A program made the position numbers and the translations under genes. Under the pieces are notes generated by a model. The model ran no database searches. It worked only from the letters and a program-made list of their open reading frames with translations, and was not told where the DNA came from. This document shows, one piece after another, positions 33,742 through 42,732 of a stretch of DNA of 63,906 nt. The stretch's first letter is position 1. Every line of letters begins with the position of its first letter. The stretch comes from Candidatus Celaenobacter antarcticus (lineage in GTDB: Bacteria; Cloacimonadota; Cloacimonadia; JGIOTU-2): assembly GCA_030765865.1 (NCBI GenBank), contig JAVCDK010000152.1, forward strand, positions 1-63,906, in the 5' to 3' direction.

Positions 33742-34643
33742 GATAAATTTCTATATTTTAATTTCTTAAACCGTCCAATGGATCCATTAATATAATCAAT
33801 ATTTGGTTCAACTGAAATCCACTTTCTATTTAAATGTTCAGCTACAGATCCTGTGGTGTTGCTGCCAGCAAACGGATCTAAAATTAAATCATGCTTATCA
33901 GTTAAAAATTTAATGAAAAATTCAGGTATTTTTTCTGGCATTCTTGCAGGATGCATTTTCAAATTATTCTCTTTGCAATATTTATTATAAATATTATTGG
34001 AATGAGTATTCGCAACTGTAATTACATTTGACGATATAGCACCACTATTATTCTCTAAGAAAGATTTCTCTCCTATTTTATGTTCTGAAGGCCTGATTCC
34101 ATAATTGTATTTCTTTTCCTTCAGTAATTTTTTCATTGAATTACTATATTCTACTAATATATTACGATTATCAGCCTTAGGATAAGGTGTTTTGCTCATC
34201 CACCAAATATGAGTGAATGAATCCTTGACTCTATTTCTGTCAATTGTAACCCATTGAGCAGGTCCTGGTAGTTTTGCTGGATTATACCACACAAATTGTT
34301 GACAAAGACTATAATCACCAACATTCAGAAAATTTAGTAAAGACTCTATCGCTAAAGTAGACATAACGGGCTTACCTGATTCCCAGGAATTTCCCACCTC
34401 AATTACTATAGAACCATCCCCAGTAAGATAATCTTTAAAAAGTAAGGCAAAGTTAGAAAACCAATTTACATATTCTATCCCATTTAAATTTCCATATTTT
34501 TTCTTCCGATTTAAGGGAAAAGGCGGGCTGGTAAAAATTAAGTTTATTTTGTTCTTATATTTATCAAATTTCTTAGAATTTAGGACTTTTTCTATAAGAC
34601 CATAATAACAAATTCCAGAATTAGTTTTGTATGCTATTCTCAT
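33738..34643 (-). CDS. DNA methyltransferase, beta-type, probably N4-cytosine
   Basis: 301 residues. The catalytic motif TSPPF (38-42) is near the N-terminus and the SAM-binding DPFAGSNTTG (256-265) near the C-terminus. This is the circularly arranged beta class; an SPP core is usual for N4-cytosine enzymes. The SAM motif has Asn where GSGTT is common. Between them FTHIWWMSKT and the ADNRNIL region may form the recognition part. It leads the operon and has an AT-rich upstream region of about 200 bases containing a TTGACA box (34753-34748 on the minus strand). It would protect host DNA from the nuclease next to it. Confidence 0.82.
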   Translation of the reverse strand: MRIAYKTNSGICYYGLIEKVLNSKKFDKYKNKINLIFTSPPFPLNRKKKYGNLNGIEYVNWFSNFALLFKDYLTGDGSIVIEVGNSWESGKPVMSTLAIESLLNFLNVGDYSLCQQFVWYNPAKLPGPAQWVTIDRNRVKDSFTHIWWMSKTPYPKADNRNILVEYSNSMKKLLKEKKYNYGIRPSEHKIGEKSFLENNSGAISSNVITVANTHSNNIYNKYCKENNLKMHPARMPEKIPEFFIKFLTDKHDLILDPFAGSNTTGSVAEHLNRKWISVEPNIDYINGSIGRFKKLKYRNLS

Positions 34644-34846
34644 AATTAAAGATATAACTCACATTCTTACAACAAGTATATTTGCATGTATTTAACATAT
34701 TTATGCTTCTAATGATTTAAATTGTCTACAAGGTATCTTAAATTTTTTGTCAACTTATTAATGATAGGCAATGTTAAATAATTTCATTTTACAAAGAGAA
34801 TTCTTAACAAACCCACCATTTACTATATTTTTTTCGGCGAAAATTG

Positions 34847-35509
34847 TTATTTTTCTTCTTCAATTTGTTTTAATATTTTTTTTACTGTAGTAATATAGGC
34901 AAATCCAAATCCGAGATTCAGTAAACTCGCCAGGTGCATTTCTTCATTGATCGCTCCGGTGCCATCAGCCGGAAAAAATACGCGATAGTCCCGATAATAG
35001 GCATCCCGGGCAGTTGATTCGCAACACATACTCGTCATAACACCTGTAATTACTACATCCTTAATGCCAAGACATTTTAGAATGATTTCAAAATCAGTAT
35101 TATAAAATGAAGAATACCTGTGTTTCAAAACAATTTTCTCATTTTGCAAAGGAATGAGTTCGTCAACGATCTCACTTTCTGGACTGCCCTCTTTGCACAT
35201 ACCTTCCCACCACCATCCCATTATGCCTGCATCCAGCATATCCGGATGATGAACATGTTTGGTGTAAATGACCGGGCGTTTGTGCTTTCTGAATTGTTCG
35301 ACCAATTTCTTCACATTGGGTAAAATTGCAGTGCCGCCGCAGGTATATGTTGGCGAATCGGGATCAAGAAAGAATTCTTGCATATCAATAACCAGCAGGC
35401 AGGCATGTTTTGTATCAAGCTCCATTTTATGCTGATTATAAGGAGAAATTTTTTCAAGCCATTGTGAGGTTTTTAGTTCAAGTGTTTTTGTAGTGACGTA
35501 AGGTTTCAT
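34847..35509 (-). CDS. Isochorismatase-family cysteine hydrolase
   Basis: 220 residues. The family's Asp (LLVIDMQEFFLDP), Lys (VLKHRYSSFYNTD) and nucleophile Cys (GVMTSMCCESTARDAY) are all present, followed by FPADGTGA. Such enzymes hydrolyse amides or vinyl ethers, for instance nicotinamidases and isochorismatases; the exact substrate is not visible. The ATG overlaps the stop of the small secreted-protein gene upstream by four bases. It is cytoplasmic and probably not part of the defence operon, from which 200 bases separate it. Confidence 0.87.
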   Translation of the reverse strand: MKPYVTTKTLELKTSQWLEKISPYNQHKMELDTKHACLLVIDMQEFFLDPDSPTYTCGGTAILPNVKKLVEQFRKHKRPVIYTKHVHHPDMLDAGIMGWWWEGMCKEGSPESEIVDELIPLQNEKIVLKHRYSSFYNTDFEIILKCLGIKDVVITGVMTSMCCESTARDAYYRDYRVFFPADGTGAINEEMHLASLLNLGFGFAYITTVKKILKQIEEEK

Positions 35510-35766
35510 GGTATTCCTTTAATAAATTTCAAATCAATTTCGGGCGGATTTTCTTTCAACCAGAAGTGCTTTTCTCTTAACATACTCGTGAGTGAATAAT
35601 ATTCAGCTTGTGAATGGATAATTGTTGAATCGATCAAATGACCATAATGTCCTAGATCTATCTGTAAAAATTCTATATCGGTGAAGGTTGAACCTGTTGG
35701 TTCAGCAGATATAAGATTTGAGAAAATGAAAATGATAAAAATATTTGAGATAATTCTTTTTTTCAT
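35506..35766 (-). CDS. Small secreted protein of unknown function
   Basis: 86 residues, beginning with a signal peptide (MKKRIISNIFIIFIFSNLIS, likely cut after ISA). The mature part (GHYGHLIDSTIIHSQAEYYS) has no recognised motif. It could be the start of a longer protein that has lost its end, since the domain is very short and the next gene overlaps its stop. It lies between the isochorismatase-like gene and a beta-helix gene, all leftward. Confidence 0.5.
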   Translation of the reverse strand: MKKRIISNIFIIFIFSNLISAEPTGSTFTDIEFLQIDLGHYGHLIDSTIIHSQAEYYSLTSMLREKHFWLKENPPEIDLKFIKGIP

Positions 35767-35789
35767 TGTTCTCTAGATTAACAATTTAT

Positions 35790-37538
35790 TTAATACACAA
35801 AATTTTCATATTGTCCATAATGGAGAGGAGGGTCGCCATATTCATAACATCCAAGATCGGGTGCAGCACCCTTAAAATCATCAGCTATGTTGGGAATATA
35901 CACTCCAGCATTAATGGCATTTCCTTTCCCAGAAAGGCTCAGATCGATCTTTGAGGGGTCATAGGTTGTGCCCTCGATAGGCATTTCGATGTCACAAAAA
36001 ATATTATAATCAACCATGCAACCGTGTTCTTCTTGTCCTGTTTTATTAAAGAATTCACTAAGATTGGACATGCGAAACCAGGTTTTTCGGTTATCTGTAC
36101 TCCACTTGAACATATTTTCCTGACCCGGAATGCGGTAATAGCCATTATAATCCAAAATAGTTCTTTCGTCTGGAGAGCCCGTTGCAACTGTGTAGGAACT
36201 CGCTCCAAGGAAAAGATTATTCATGATTTTTGCATTCTGCCAGATAGGATCGGACCAGAATGCACGCTCGGAACCGACAAAGGTGTTGTTAAAGATAAGC
36301 AGTCCCGAGGGCCAGTTATGAAGCTTAAGGGGAATTTTCACATTATAAACTGCATTCCTGAAAATATAAACAGGTCCGCCATACACCGGCTGTGTGCTTA
36401 TCCCCACATGTGAATTGGTGAGCTCATTGTTCCATACACGGACATTATAATAGCTAAAATCTGTTTCAATGCAGTCATCAGCAGCATTGTAGAGATCGTT
36501 ATTGTAAAAATCAATACACATATTGTGTGGCTCGTACCAGGGCTCGGGCTCTTCGAGGTTGCTGATCGTTACGCAATCCCAGAAATCATGCACTGTATTA
36601 TAGCATACCACATGCCCGATTCCATCTACAATAACCCCTGTGCAGGTTCCGAATTTATCTTTTACTCTATCTCTATCCGACCAGTCATCAACTCCTCCCA
36701 TAATATGATTATTAGCAATGACCCAGTTTTTTGTTTTTGTAAAAGATATGATTCCATAATGTACATCAAAAATTGTACAATTCTTCACCACAATACCGTC
36801 AGCATCATTTCCCTTGATGCCAGTATAACCATTCCTTATTGTGATATTTTCAAAATGGATATAACTCTTTCCTGACACATCAAAGATCTTACCGTCTGTT
36901 CCTTTTCCATCGAATATCGCTTCGCCTTCCGGGGAGCCACGTAGAATTATGGGATTATTTCTGGACCCTCCAATTAAAAATTCATAAGTGCCATAATAGG
37001 TTCCGGGATGGATTATTACGAGAGTGCCACCAGTCAATTTATAGAGAATATCATTTAGATCTGTGTATGATGGTTCTATTATTTCTCCGGGGTAATTTTC
37101 CGGATACAGTTGCAACACCTTCTTTGGCTTGAAATTCTCATCCGGGGTACGTGTGCTGACTTCGACTGTTTTTTCTTCATAGGTCCTACCCGATTCTGAT
37201 AGTCGTAATTGGACTTCATATAGAGTTGCAGGCTCAAGTTCTAATATACTTCCAGAAAATAGATTGCCTGTTTTGAATGGACCATATTCCCTATCAACCA
37301 CATCACCATCAATCCGGGTTAACGGCATTGCAAATTTCCAGTCCATTGTATCCTTTTTCCTATACTGAACCAGCACAGTTGAGTTAAGATTTTCATCTCC
37401 CTCGATTATCCACCGAAATGCAAGGGACCGGAAGGTTGGGGGGTCGACAAAAAAATCTCGTGATATGATTGAATCTTGGGCATTTAAAAATATTTGAAAT
37501 AGCAATAAAAAATGTAAAAGCAAAATCGGTTTTTTCAT
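35790..37538 (-). CDS. Secreted parallel beta-helix protein (polysaccharide lyase/epimerase-like)
   Basis: 582 residues. Signal peptide MKKPILLLHFLLLFQIFLNA. A fibronectin III-like segment (about 25-130: STVLVQYRKK, ELEPATLYEVQLRLSES) leads into a right-handed beta-helix (about 140-480) with repeated patterns such as IIHPGTYYGTYEF, HFENITIRNGYTGIKGNDAD and VKNCTIFDVHYGIIS. The end has GNAINAGVYIPNIADDFKGA with DLGCYEYG. Related domains occur in alginate lyases and epimerases, but no catalytic residues can be named by eye. There is no type IX sorting tail. Confidence 0.75.
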   Translation of the reverse strand: MKKPILLLHFLLLFQIFLNAQDSIISRDFFVDPPTFRSLAFRWIIEGDENLNSTVLVQYRKKDTMDWKFAMPLTRIDGDVVDREYGPFKTGNLFSGSILELEPATLYEVQLRLSESGRTYEEKTVEVSTRTPDENFKPKKVLQLYPENYPGEIIEPSYTDLNDILYKLTGGTLVIIHPGTYYGTYEFLIGGSRNNPIILRGSPEGEAIFDGKGTDGKIFDVSGKSYIHFENITIRNGYTGIKGNDADGIVVKNCTIFDVHYGIISFTKTKNWVIANNHIMGGVDDWSDRDRVKDKFGTCTGVIVDGIGHVVCYNTVHDFWDCVTISNLEEPEPWYEPHNMCIDFYNNDLYNAADDCIETDFSYYNVRVWNNELTNSHVGISTQPVYGGPVYIFRNAVYNVKIPLKLHNWPSGLLIFNNTFVGSERAFWSDPIWQNAKIMNNLFLGASSYTVATGSPDERTILDYNGYYRIPGQENMFKWSTDNRKTWFRMSNLSEFFNKTGQEEHGCMVDYNIFCDIEMPIEGTTYDPSKIDLSLSGKGNAINAGVYIPNIADDFKGAAPDLGCYEYGDPPLHYGQYENFVY

Positions 37539-37544
37539 CGAGTA

Positions 37545-39410
37545 TTACTTGCGCATCGAGAATAATATTTTCATAACAATTGCAGCCAAGATAACAAGCC
37601 AAAGGAATATCATGGGAACAAGGGTTGTTGCAGAAATTGTATATTCAGATATACCAGTAGCCAATTTTTGCTTTCTTGGATTTGGTTGAGGGGTATATCT
37701 GCTACCTGTTGCATAAAAAGGATTGCCGGAATTAGAACCTGTTTGCCGCCATGAAAATCTACTACTCGGTATATCTGTAGGAATTTCATTTTCATTCTTG
37801 AATTTTGTTTCATAGACTTCCTTATAACCTGATATTCGCTCTTCGAATCTAATAGTCCATCTTGGAAAAAGTCTTTCAGTGTACTTGTTATCGTATTTGT
37901 TTAAATATTGTGTAGACAACCCAGGAAACAAAGCACCATATCTCCCATAATATTTAATAACAGGAACTTCCCGATATATTCCTGCTTTGTTAAATTCTTT
38001 TAATGTACGTGTTTCACTTTGAATTTGATATTGATATGTTTTTTCGAAGTATTTATTTTTATATGTCGATATAATTGGGGGTTCATTTTTTTCTTCTCTA
38101 ATATTATTCACATAATCTGTTATATAGATGATCGGCTCAAAATGATATTCTCTCTCCCGCCTTAAGGGTAAAAACATACCTCCAACATAATCTGAAGTTA
38201 CATAATCTGATATCTGAGCATAGAGCGAATCTTCAGCGTTTAATATTCTTTTAAATTTTAATAAAAAAAGTTTTTTATTAAACGAAATATCTGATTCCTC
38301 AAAGCCGGCAAGTATATAGGAACCGTCCTTTATCTGGACAACTAAACCAAGCATTTTCTTTCCCTGCCCTACAAATTCATTATCAAATTCGATATCTCCA
38401 TCTTTATTGAGCTTGAGTGTCCAAAAATTACTGTTGAATTGGCTTGAAAAAATTGATTCTCCGCATATCATGAAGCCATCATCTTGAGTATGAAATATCG
38501 ATGAAGCTACTTCCGCCCCAAACCCACCAATGGTTTTTTCCCATTCAATATATCCTTCTTTACTTAGTTTCACGATCCATGTATCTATTTTATTCGTCTC
38601 AATATCTACCATATTTCCCCAAAAAGTATACCCTAAATCATTAATTTGAAAGATCTCCACAGCACCGTCTTCACCCTTACCCCCAAAAGACCTATCCCAT
38701 TCAAACTCACCATCTTTCCCTAATTTTATAATCCAGAAATCAGCATTCCTTCCTACATCAAATGTTCTTTTACCACATGCCGCATAACCGGAATCCTCTG
38801 TGCTGACGACCGAATATAAAACATCATTAAACACTCCGCCATATGTTGTCTCCCATACAGTATCCCCATTTTTATCACATAGCATTATCCATGCGTCATC
38901 TTTCTGGGTATCATCAACAAATTGCTTACCGCTTATAACAAAATCATCGTTCTTGGTTTTACAAACGTTATATGCCGCTTCACTGATTCCCTGACCGTAA
39001 GTTTTCTCCCAAATTTTTGTACCTCGAAAATCAACTTTTAATATCCATGCTTTCATGCCCTGGGGGTTCTTTTGTGCACCACATATTATATATCCCTTAT
39101 CTTTCAATTGAATACAAGAGTACGGAAATTCATTCTGCACACTGCTCCCGAATTTGTTATACCACTCGATACTCCCAAGATGGTTGAATTTCATTAGCCA
39201 GCAATCTATATTCTTCTTGGATTCATTAATCGTTCCGGATAATATAAACCCATTATCCGAAGTTGGGATCATGCAGCTTATTCTTAGAGAACTAAAATTT
39301 TCATACATTTTTTGCCAAATAATATTGATTTCTTTCGCGTGCAACTCAGAATCATCAATCAACAGAAAAATACTAAGAATTAGAATGAGAAACAAAATAT
39401 TTTGTTTCAC
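37545..39410 (-). CDS. Secreted protein with about six propeller-like repeats and C-terminal membrane helix
   Basis: 621 residues from the GTG at 39410, which has AAAGGA upstream; an ATG 54 bases earlier overlaps the next gene. After a signal segment come about six 50-residue repeats of the form D.WI.K....G.IEW...YGG......V....D.GY..CG, for example DAWIMLCDKNGDTVWETTYG and DTWIVKLSKEGYIEWEKTIG. This resembles a beta-propeller of the PQQ/NHL type. A Tyr-rich region (about 400-590) follows, then a hydrophobic helix and KILFSMRK at the end, which would hold it in a membrane. Ligand unknown. Confidence 0.7.
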   Translation of the reverse strand: MKQNILFLILILSIFLLIDDSELHAKEINIIWQKMYENFSSLRISCMIPTSDNGFILSGTINESKKNIDCWLMKFNHLGSIEWYNKFGSSVQNEFPYSCIQLKDKGYIICGAQKNPQGMKAWILKVDFRGTKIWEKTYGQGISEAAYNVCKTKNDDFVISGKQFVDDTQKDDAWIMLCDKNGDTVWETTYGGVFNDVLYSVVSTEDSGYAACGKRTFDVGRNADFWIIKLGKDGEFEWDRSFGGKGEDGAVEIFQINDLGYTFWGNMVDIETNKIDTWIVKLSKEGYIEWEKTIGGFGAEVASSIFHTQDDGFMICGESIFSSQFNSNFWTLKLNKDGDIEFDNEFVGQGKKMLGLVVQIKDGSYILAGFEESDISFNKKLFLLKFKRILNAEDSLYAQISDYVTSDYVGGMFLPLRREREYHFEPIIYITDYVNNIREEKNEPPIISTYKNKYFEKTYQYQIQSETRTLKEFNKAGIYREVPVIKYYGRYGALFPGLSTQYLNKYDNKYTERLFPRWTIRFEERISGYKEVYETKFKNENEIPTDIPSSRFSWRQTGSNSGNPFYATGSRYTPQPNPRKQKLATGISEYTISATTLVPMIFLWLVILAAIVMKILFSMRK

Positions 39411-39423
39411 GAAAAAGTTCCTT

Positions 39424-39855
39424 TTATGATCTCTGAACACCATGAGTCTGGTAGAAATCCTCAATTGCAGTTATTAAGTCCTTCTTAACTGTAACAATTG
39501 TCCGTATGATATCTCGGAGTTTTGCTCTTGCATGATCGTAAGTGAAACCTTCCTGGTCCTGCATGCGTTTTAGCTCTATATAAAAATCATTAAAAACTAT
39601 TTTGACATCGTTATCAAATAGATCAATATCAAATCCGATATATGAAAAGTCTGATGAAATATCGCTTTTATCGATTACATCAATATAGCGCTCAATACTC
39701 ACAAGTTCAGACACATTCCTGGGCTGTTTATGATCCTCAATTCTCTTTACAACTCCCCTATTCATGTCCATCTTGTAGGCATAGATCTTCGAGATTCTCT
39801 TAATCTGAGGTATAAGTATTGTATCACCATCCGGTAACGTAAATGTTGCTGGCAT
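39424..39855 (-). CDS. Hypothetical cytoplasmic protein
   Basis: 143 residues from the ATG at 39855, preceded by AGAAGG; an ATG 36 bases earlier is less likely. Acidic and lysine-rich (MPATFTLPDGDTILIPQIKR; FDIDLFDNDVKIVFNDFYIE), ending with a helix (RDIIRTIVTVKKDLITAIED). No signal peptide or motif is recognised. It precedes the propeller-like gene by 13 bases and is probably first in that operon, which runs to the isochorismatase-like gene. Confidence 0.6.
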   Translation of the reverse strand: MPATFTLPDGDTILIPQIKRISKIYAYKMDMNRGVVKRIEDHKQPRNVSELVSIERYIDVIDKSDISSDFSYIGFDIDLFDNDVKIVFNDFYIELKRMQDQEGFTYDHARAKLRDIIRTIVTVKKDLITAIEDFYQTHGVQRS

Positions 39856-39989
39856 ATTCTTACCTTCTTCTATTTTATTAGTGAACTGCAAATGTTCTAA
39901 AGCATATTGATTTGTAAAGTATTTTTTAAAATATTAATAATTTTCTTTATAATATTGACATATTAAAGTACTTTTCAAGTTTTACTTAT

Positions 39990-40385
39990 ATGCCAAATGT
40001 TGATGTAATAATACCTATCCATAATTGCATTTTTATTGCAGAAGCAATAGAAAGTGTAATACACCAAACTCATAAAAACATAAATATTATTATTATTGAT
40101 GATGGCTCAACTGATTATACAAAGGATACTATCCATAGATTTCGTGATTTGTATCCTTGTAAAATTGACTATTATTATCAACACCAACAAGGGCCTGCTG
40201 GAGCTCGCAATACAGGGATCAAAAAATCTTCAAATGAATATATAGCTTTTTTGGATGCAGACGACATCTGGCTGCCAGAGAAGATTGAAAAACAATTATT
40301 AAAATTCAAGAAAGATCCTGAAATCGGATTTGTTTATTGTGATAACTATTTTATTGATAAAAGCGGGAACATAATTAAAAACTAA
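39990..40385 (+). pseudogene. GT2 glycosyltransferase, N-terminal fragment of a split gene
   Basis: 131 residues with the GT-A nucleotide-binding start (MPNVDVIIPIHNCIFIAEAI; IDDGSTD) and the DADDIW metal motif. The frame stops after DNYFIDKSGNIIKN, where full-length relatives at 45629 and 46549 run on for another 170-180 residues. A matching C-terminal half begins at about 42106 with DNYFVDESGNIIKD. The two are therefore probably the ends of one gene, split by the DNA that carries a different glycosyltransferase (40578-42077). Confidence 0.78.
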
Positions 40386-40413
40386 GTACGTAAAGTCAGA
40401 TTGGTCAAAAGAG

Positions 40414-40442
40414 TACTTTACCAATTAGAAATTGGTAAAGTA
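40414..40442. repeat. Perfect 13-bp inverted repeat with 3-base loop
   Basis: TACTTTACCAATT (40414-40426) pairs with AATTGGTAAAGTA (40430-40442) around AGA. It lies just after the GT2 break, at the left edge of the inserted-looking segment. No T-run follows, so a terminator is less likely than the end of a mobile or structural element. Further on, a 24-codon frame with a good ribosome site (40493-40567) precedes the next gene. Confidence 0.6.
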
Positions 40443-40577
40443 TAATACTTAATTGAAAATTTAATAGAATTTTATTAGTAGAGAGGAATACGATGTATAA
40501 TATTATACAAAGACATAAGATTTACTATACCGTTATCGTGCAACATGGTGTGGAATTAGCCTTCTAAATAGGTGTAT

Positions 40578-42077
40578 ATGGAACCATTAAAAGAGATATT
40601 AAGCAAGAAAACTATACTTGTAAGCTTGTTATTAATTTTATCTTTCGGATCATTCTTAAGGTTTTATGGTCTCAGTAATCAATCGCTGTGGAATGATGAA
40701 TTGTCCAGCTGGAGTAGAAGTAATTATGAAAACTTGACAGAGGTAATTAAAAAGGGTGCTATCCCAGATGCCCATCCGCCAGGTTTCCATATAGTTTTAT
40801 TTTTTGTGGAAAAATATATAGGCGATACCGAATCAATCCTAAGATCTCTTTCGGCTATCGCCGGATCATTATCACTATTTGTAATATTCCTTGTTGGATC
40901 CAGTTTATACACATTCAAGGAAGGAATCATCTCATCTGCCCTTTTGGCCTTTTCGGGGTGTGCTATTTACTATAGTCAAGAAGTACGTCCTTACTCTTTA
41001 CTACTTCTATTCATTCTGACTTCGACATATTTTTGGATTTGTCTTTTAAAATATTTACATAGTAATAATTCTAATCCCAACTTCTTAATTATATCTGGCT
41101 ATGTTATTTCTGCCATCATTGCTTCTTATCTTCATTATTTCGGTTTGCTCTTTATTGCATTGCAAGGTATAGGATTTGCGTTATCTCTATTACATACAAA
41201 GAAAGGAATATTTTATACTATCATAATATATGGCTTAATTATATTAGCATATATTCCCTGGTGCCCAATTTTACGGCACCATATGAACGGTGAAGGAATC
41301 ACTTGGATAAATACTCCAAACTATCGGTCCGTTTTGAGCTACCTTCTATTTTGCTTCAACTACTCGGCCAAAATTTTACTCTTTATTATTTCAATCTTTT
41401 TGTTTTGTCTTGTGCACAAAATAGCCAAAACTCGCTCAACAAGAAACTGGAAAAGTAATTTAAATTTACTAGCCCCAACACCTTTAGTTCTATTTTGGCT
41501 TATTGTTCCATTTTCTTTTGCCTATATTATCTCCATTACAACATATCCTATTTTAACAAATCGTAATTTAATTATATCACTCCCTGCTGTCTATCTTTTG
41601 TTAGCTAAGTCAATCACATCCTTGCCTTTAAGACCAATATATAAAAATATTATACCCCTTGTGATAATAATTTTACTCATGTCGCATACCTTATTCATAA
41701 TAAAATACTATTCAACCCCTCAAAAACAACAATTTCGTGAATCAGTCAATTACATTGTTGAATACGACAATATTGATCAGCGTAGCTCTATAATCGTTGG
41801 ATATGCACGTAGCAAAGAATACTTCAACTACTATTTTGAAAAAATGTCTTCTCCCAGAACAATTGACATTTTAGCAGGAAGGCAAAAAGATATCCCAATT
41901 TTATATAAAATGATTAATGAAAAGGAACCTCAATATATATGGTTGATATCTGCCCATATATTCCCAGAAAAAGAATTCCTTTATTTCATAAAAAGCAAGT
42001 TCCGTTTAGTTATCACAAAAAAGTACAAAGGTGCTACCGTTTGGTTATTTAAAAATCTAAATACTAATAGCGAATAG
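40578..42077 (+). CDS. PMT/ArnT-like membrane glycosyltransferase (GT39/GT83 type)
   Basis: 499 residues, about ten to twelve membrane helices. The N-terminal loop has the acidic catalytic motif found in lipid-linked sugar transferases: GLSNQSLWNDELSSWSRSN, followed by DAHPPGFHIVLF and QEVRPYSLLLLF. Such enzymes move a sugar from a polyprenyl-phosphate donor to an acceptor on the periplasmic side. AGG lies five or six bases before the ATG at 40578; a GTG two codons earlier is possible. The gene separates the two halves of a GT2 gene and may have come in with the insertion. Confidence 0.78.
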   Translation: MEPLKEILSKKTILVSLLLILSFGSFLRFYGLSNQSLWNDELSSWSRSNYENLTEVIKKGAIPDAHPPGFHIVLFFVEKYIGDTESILRSLSAIAGSLSLFVIFLVGSSLYTFKEGIISSALLAFSGCAIYYSQEVRPYSLLLLFILTSTYFWICLLKYLHSNNSNPNFLIISGYVISAIIASYLHYFGLLFIALQGIGFALSLLHTKKGIFYTIIIYGLIILAYIPWCPILRHHMNGEGITWINTPNYRSVLSYLLFCFNYSAKILLFIISIFLFCLVHKIAKTRSTRNWKSNLNLLAPTPLVLFWLIVPFSFAYIISITTYPILTNRNLIISLPAVYLLLAKSITSLPLRPIYKNIIPLVIIILLMSHTLFIIKYYSTPQKQQFRESVNYIVEYDNIDQRSSIIVGYARSKEYFNYYFEKMSSPRTIDILAGRQKDIPILYKMINEKEPQYIWLISAHIFPEKEFLYFIKSKFRLVITKKYKGATVWLFKNLNTNSE

Positions 42078-42105
42078 CTCTAAAATACTAAGCTTAAGTA
42101 TAATC

Positions 42106-42732
42106 TGTTCTGATAACTATTTTGTTGATGAAAGCGGAAACATAATTAAAGATTATGTTAGTAAGGTTAAACTGGCCGAAGGAGATATTTTATTAGATTT
42201 CTTTATGGATTTTTTTCTCATTACTTCGGGTATGATGCTTAAAAGATTATGCCTTGAGAGAACGGGGATGTTTGATAAAAACCTCGCTGTTGGCGAGGAT
42301 TTCGAGTTTTTCCTCAGACTAGCCCAAAATTTCAAAGTCGGTGTAGTAAAAAAAAATTATTTAAGCGTAGAGTCTGGAACGAAAGTTTGAGCAAGCAGGA
42401 TTATGAAAAAAAATCAAAAAATTGACATATCAACTCTAAGAAAAAATTATATTGATAATCATGATTTTTATTCAAAATATAAAAAAATTATTAAAAAAGG
42501 GCTGTCTGGAATGTATTCCAAATTTGGGTATGCATATTTAGAAAATTGCCGAAACCTCAAGGCACTTGTCCAATTCTTGAATTCCTCTCTCTATTGGTTC
42601 AATTATAAAGTTTTAAATAAATTAGTGGCTTGTTTAATACCATGTGAAATGATAAAATATTTTGGGGATAAATTACCATTAAATAATCTTCATAAATTTA
42701 TTGTTAAAAACAAGAGGATTCATAATGGATAG
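42106..42732 (+). pseudogene. GT2 glycosyltransferase, C-terminal fragment with two frameshifts
   Basis: The reading starts with SDNYFVDESGNIIKD, overlapping the end of the N-terminal fragment, and goes on through TSGMMLKRLCLERTGMFDKN and GEDFEFFLRLA. At an A9 run (42348-42356) the frame is lost. In the next frame KRRVWNESLSKQDYEKK restores the family pattern, and after an A8 run (42406-42413) the frame returns to QKIDISTLRKN and runs to 42732. The paralogue at 45629 shows the same sequence order (RRIHKNSLSRQDYK). Without a start and with two shifts, it cannot make a working enzyme. Base-calling errors in the A-runs could explain the shifts but not the split. Confidence 0.75.

Noticed and set aside
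40414-40442. Rho-independent terminator after the GT2 fragment
   Set aside because: The stem is strong but there is no T-run on either side, and the fragment ends only about 30 bases earlier as a broken gene.
40493-40567. A 24-codon frame with a good ribosome site before the ArnT-like gene
   Set aside because: Possible leader peptide or transposase remnant, but too short and without any recognisable motif to list as a gene.
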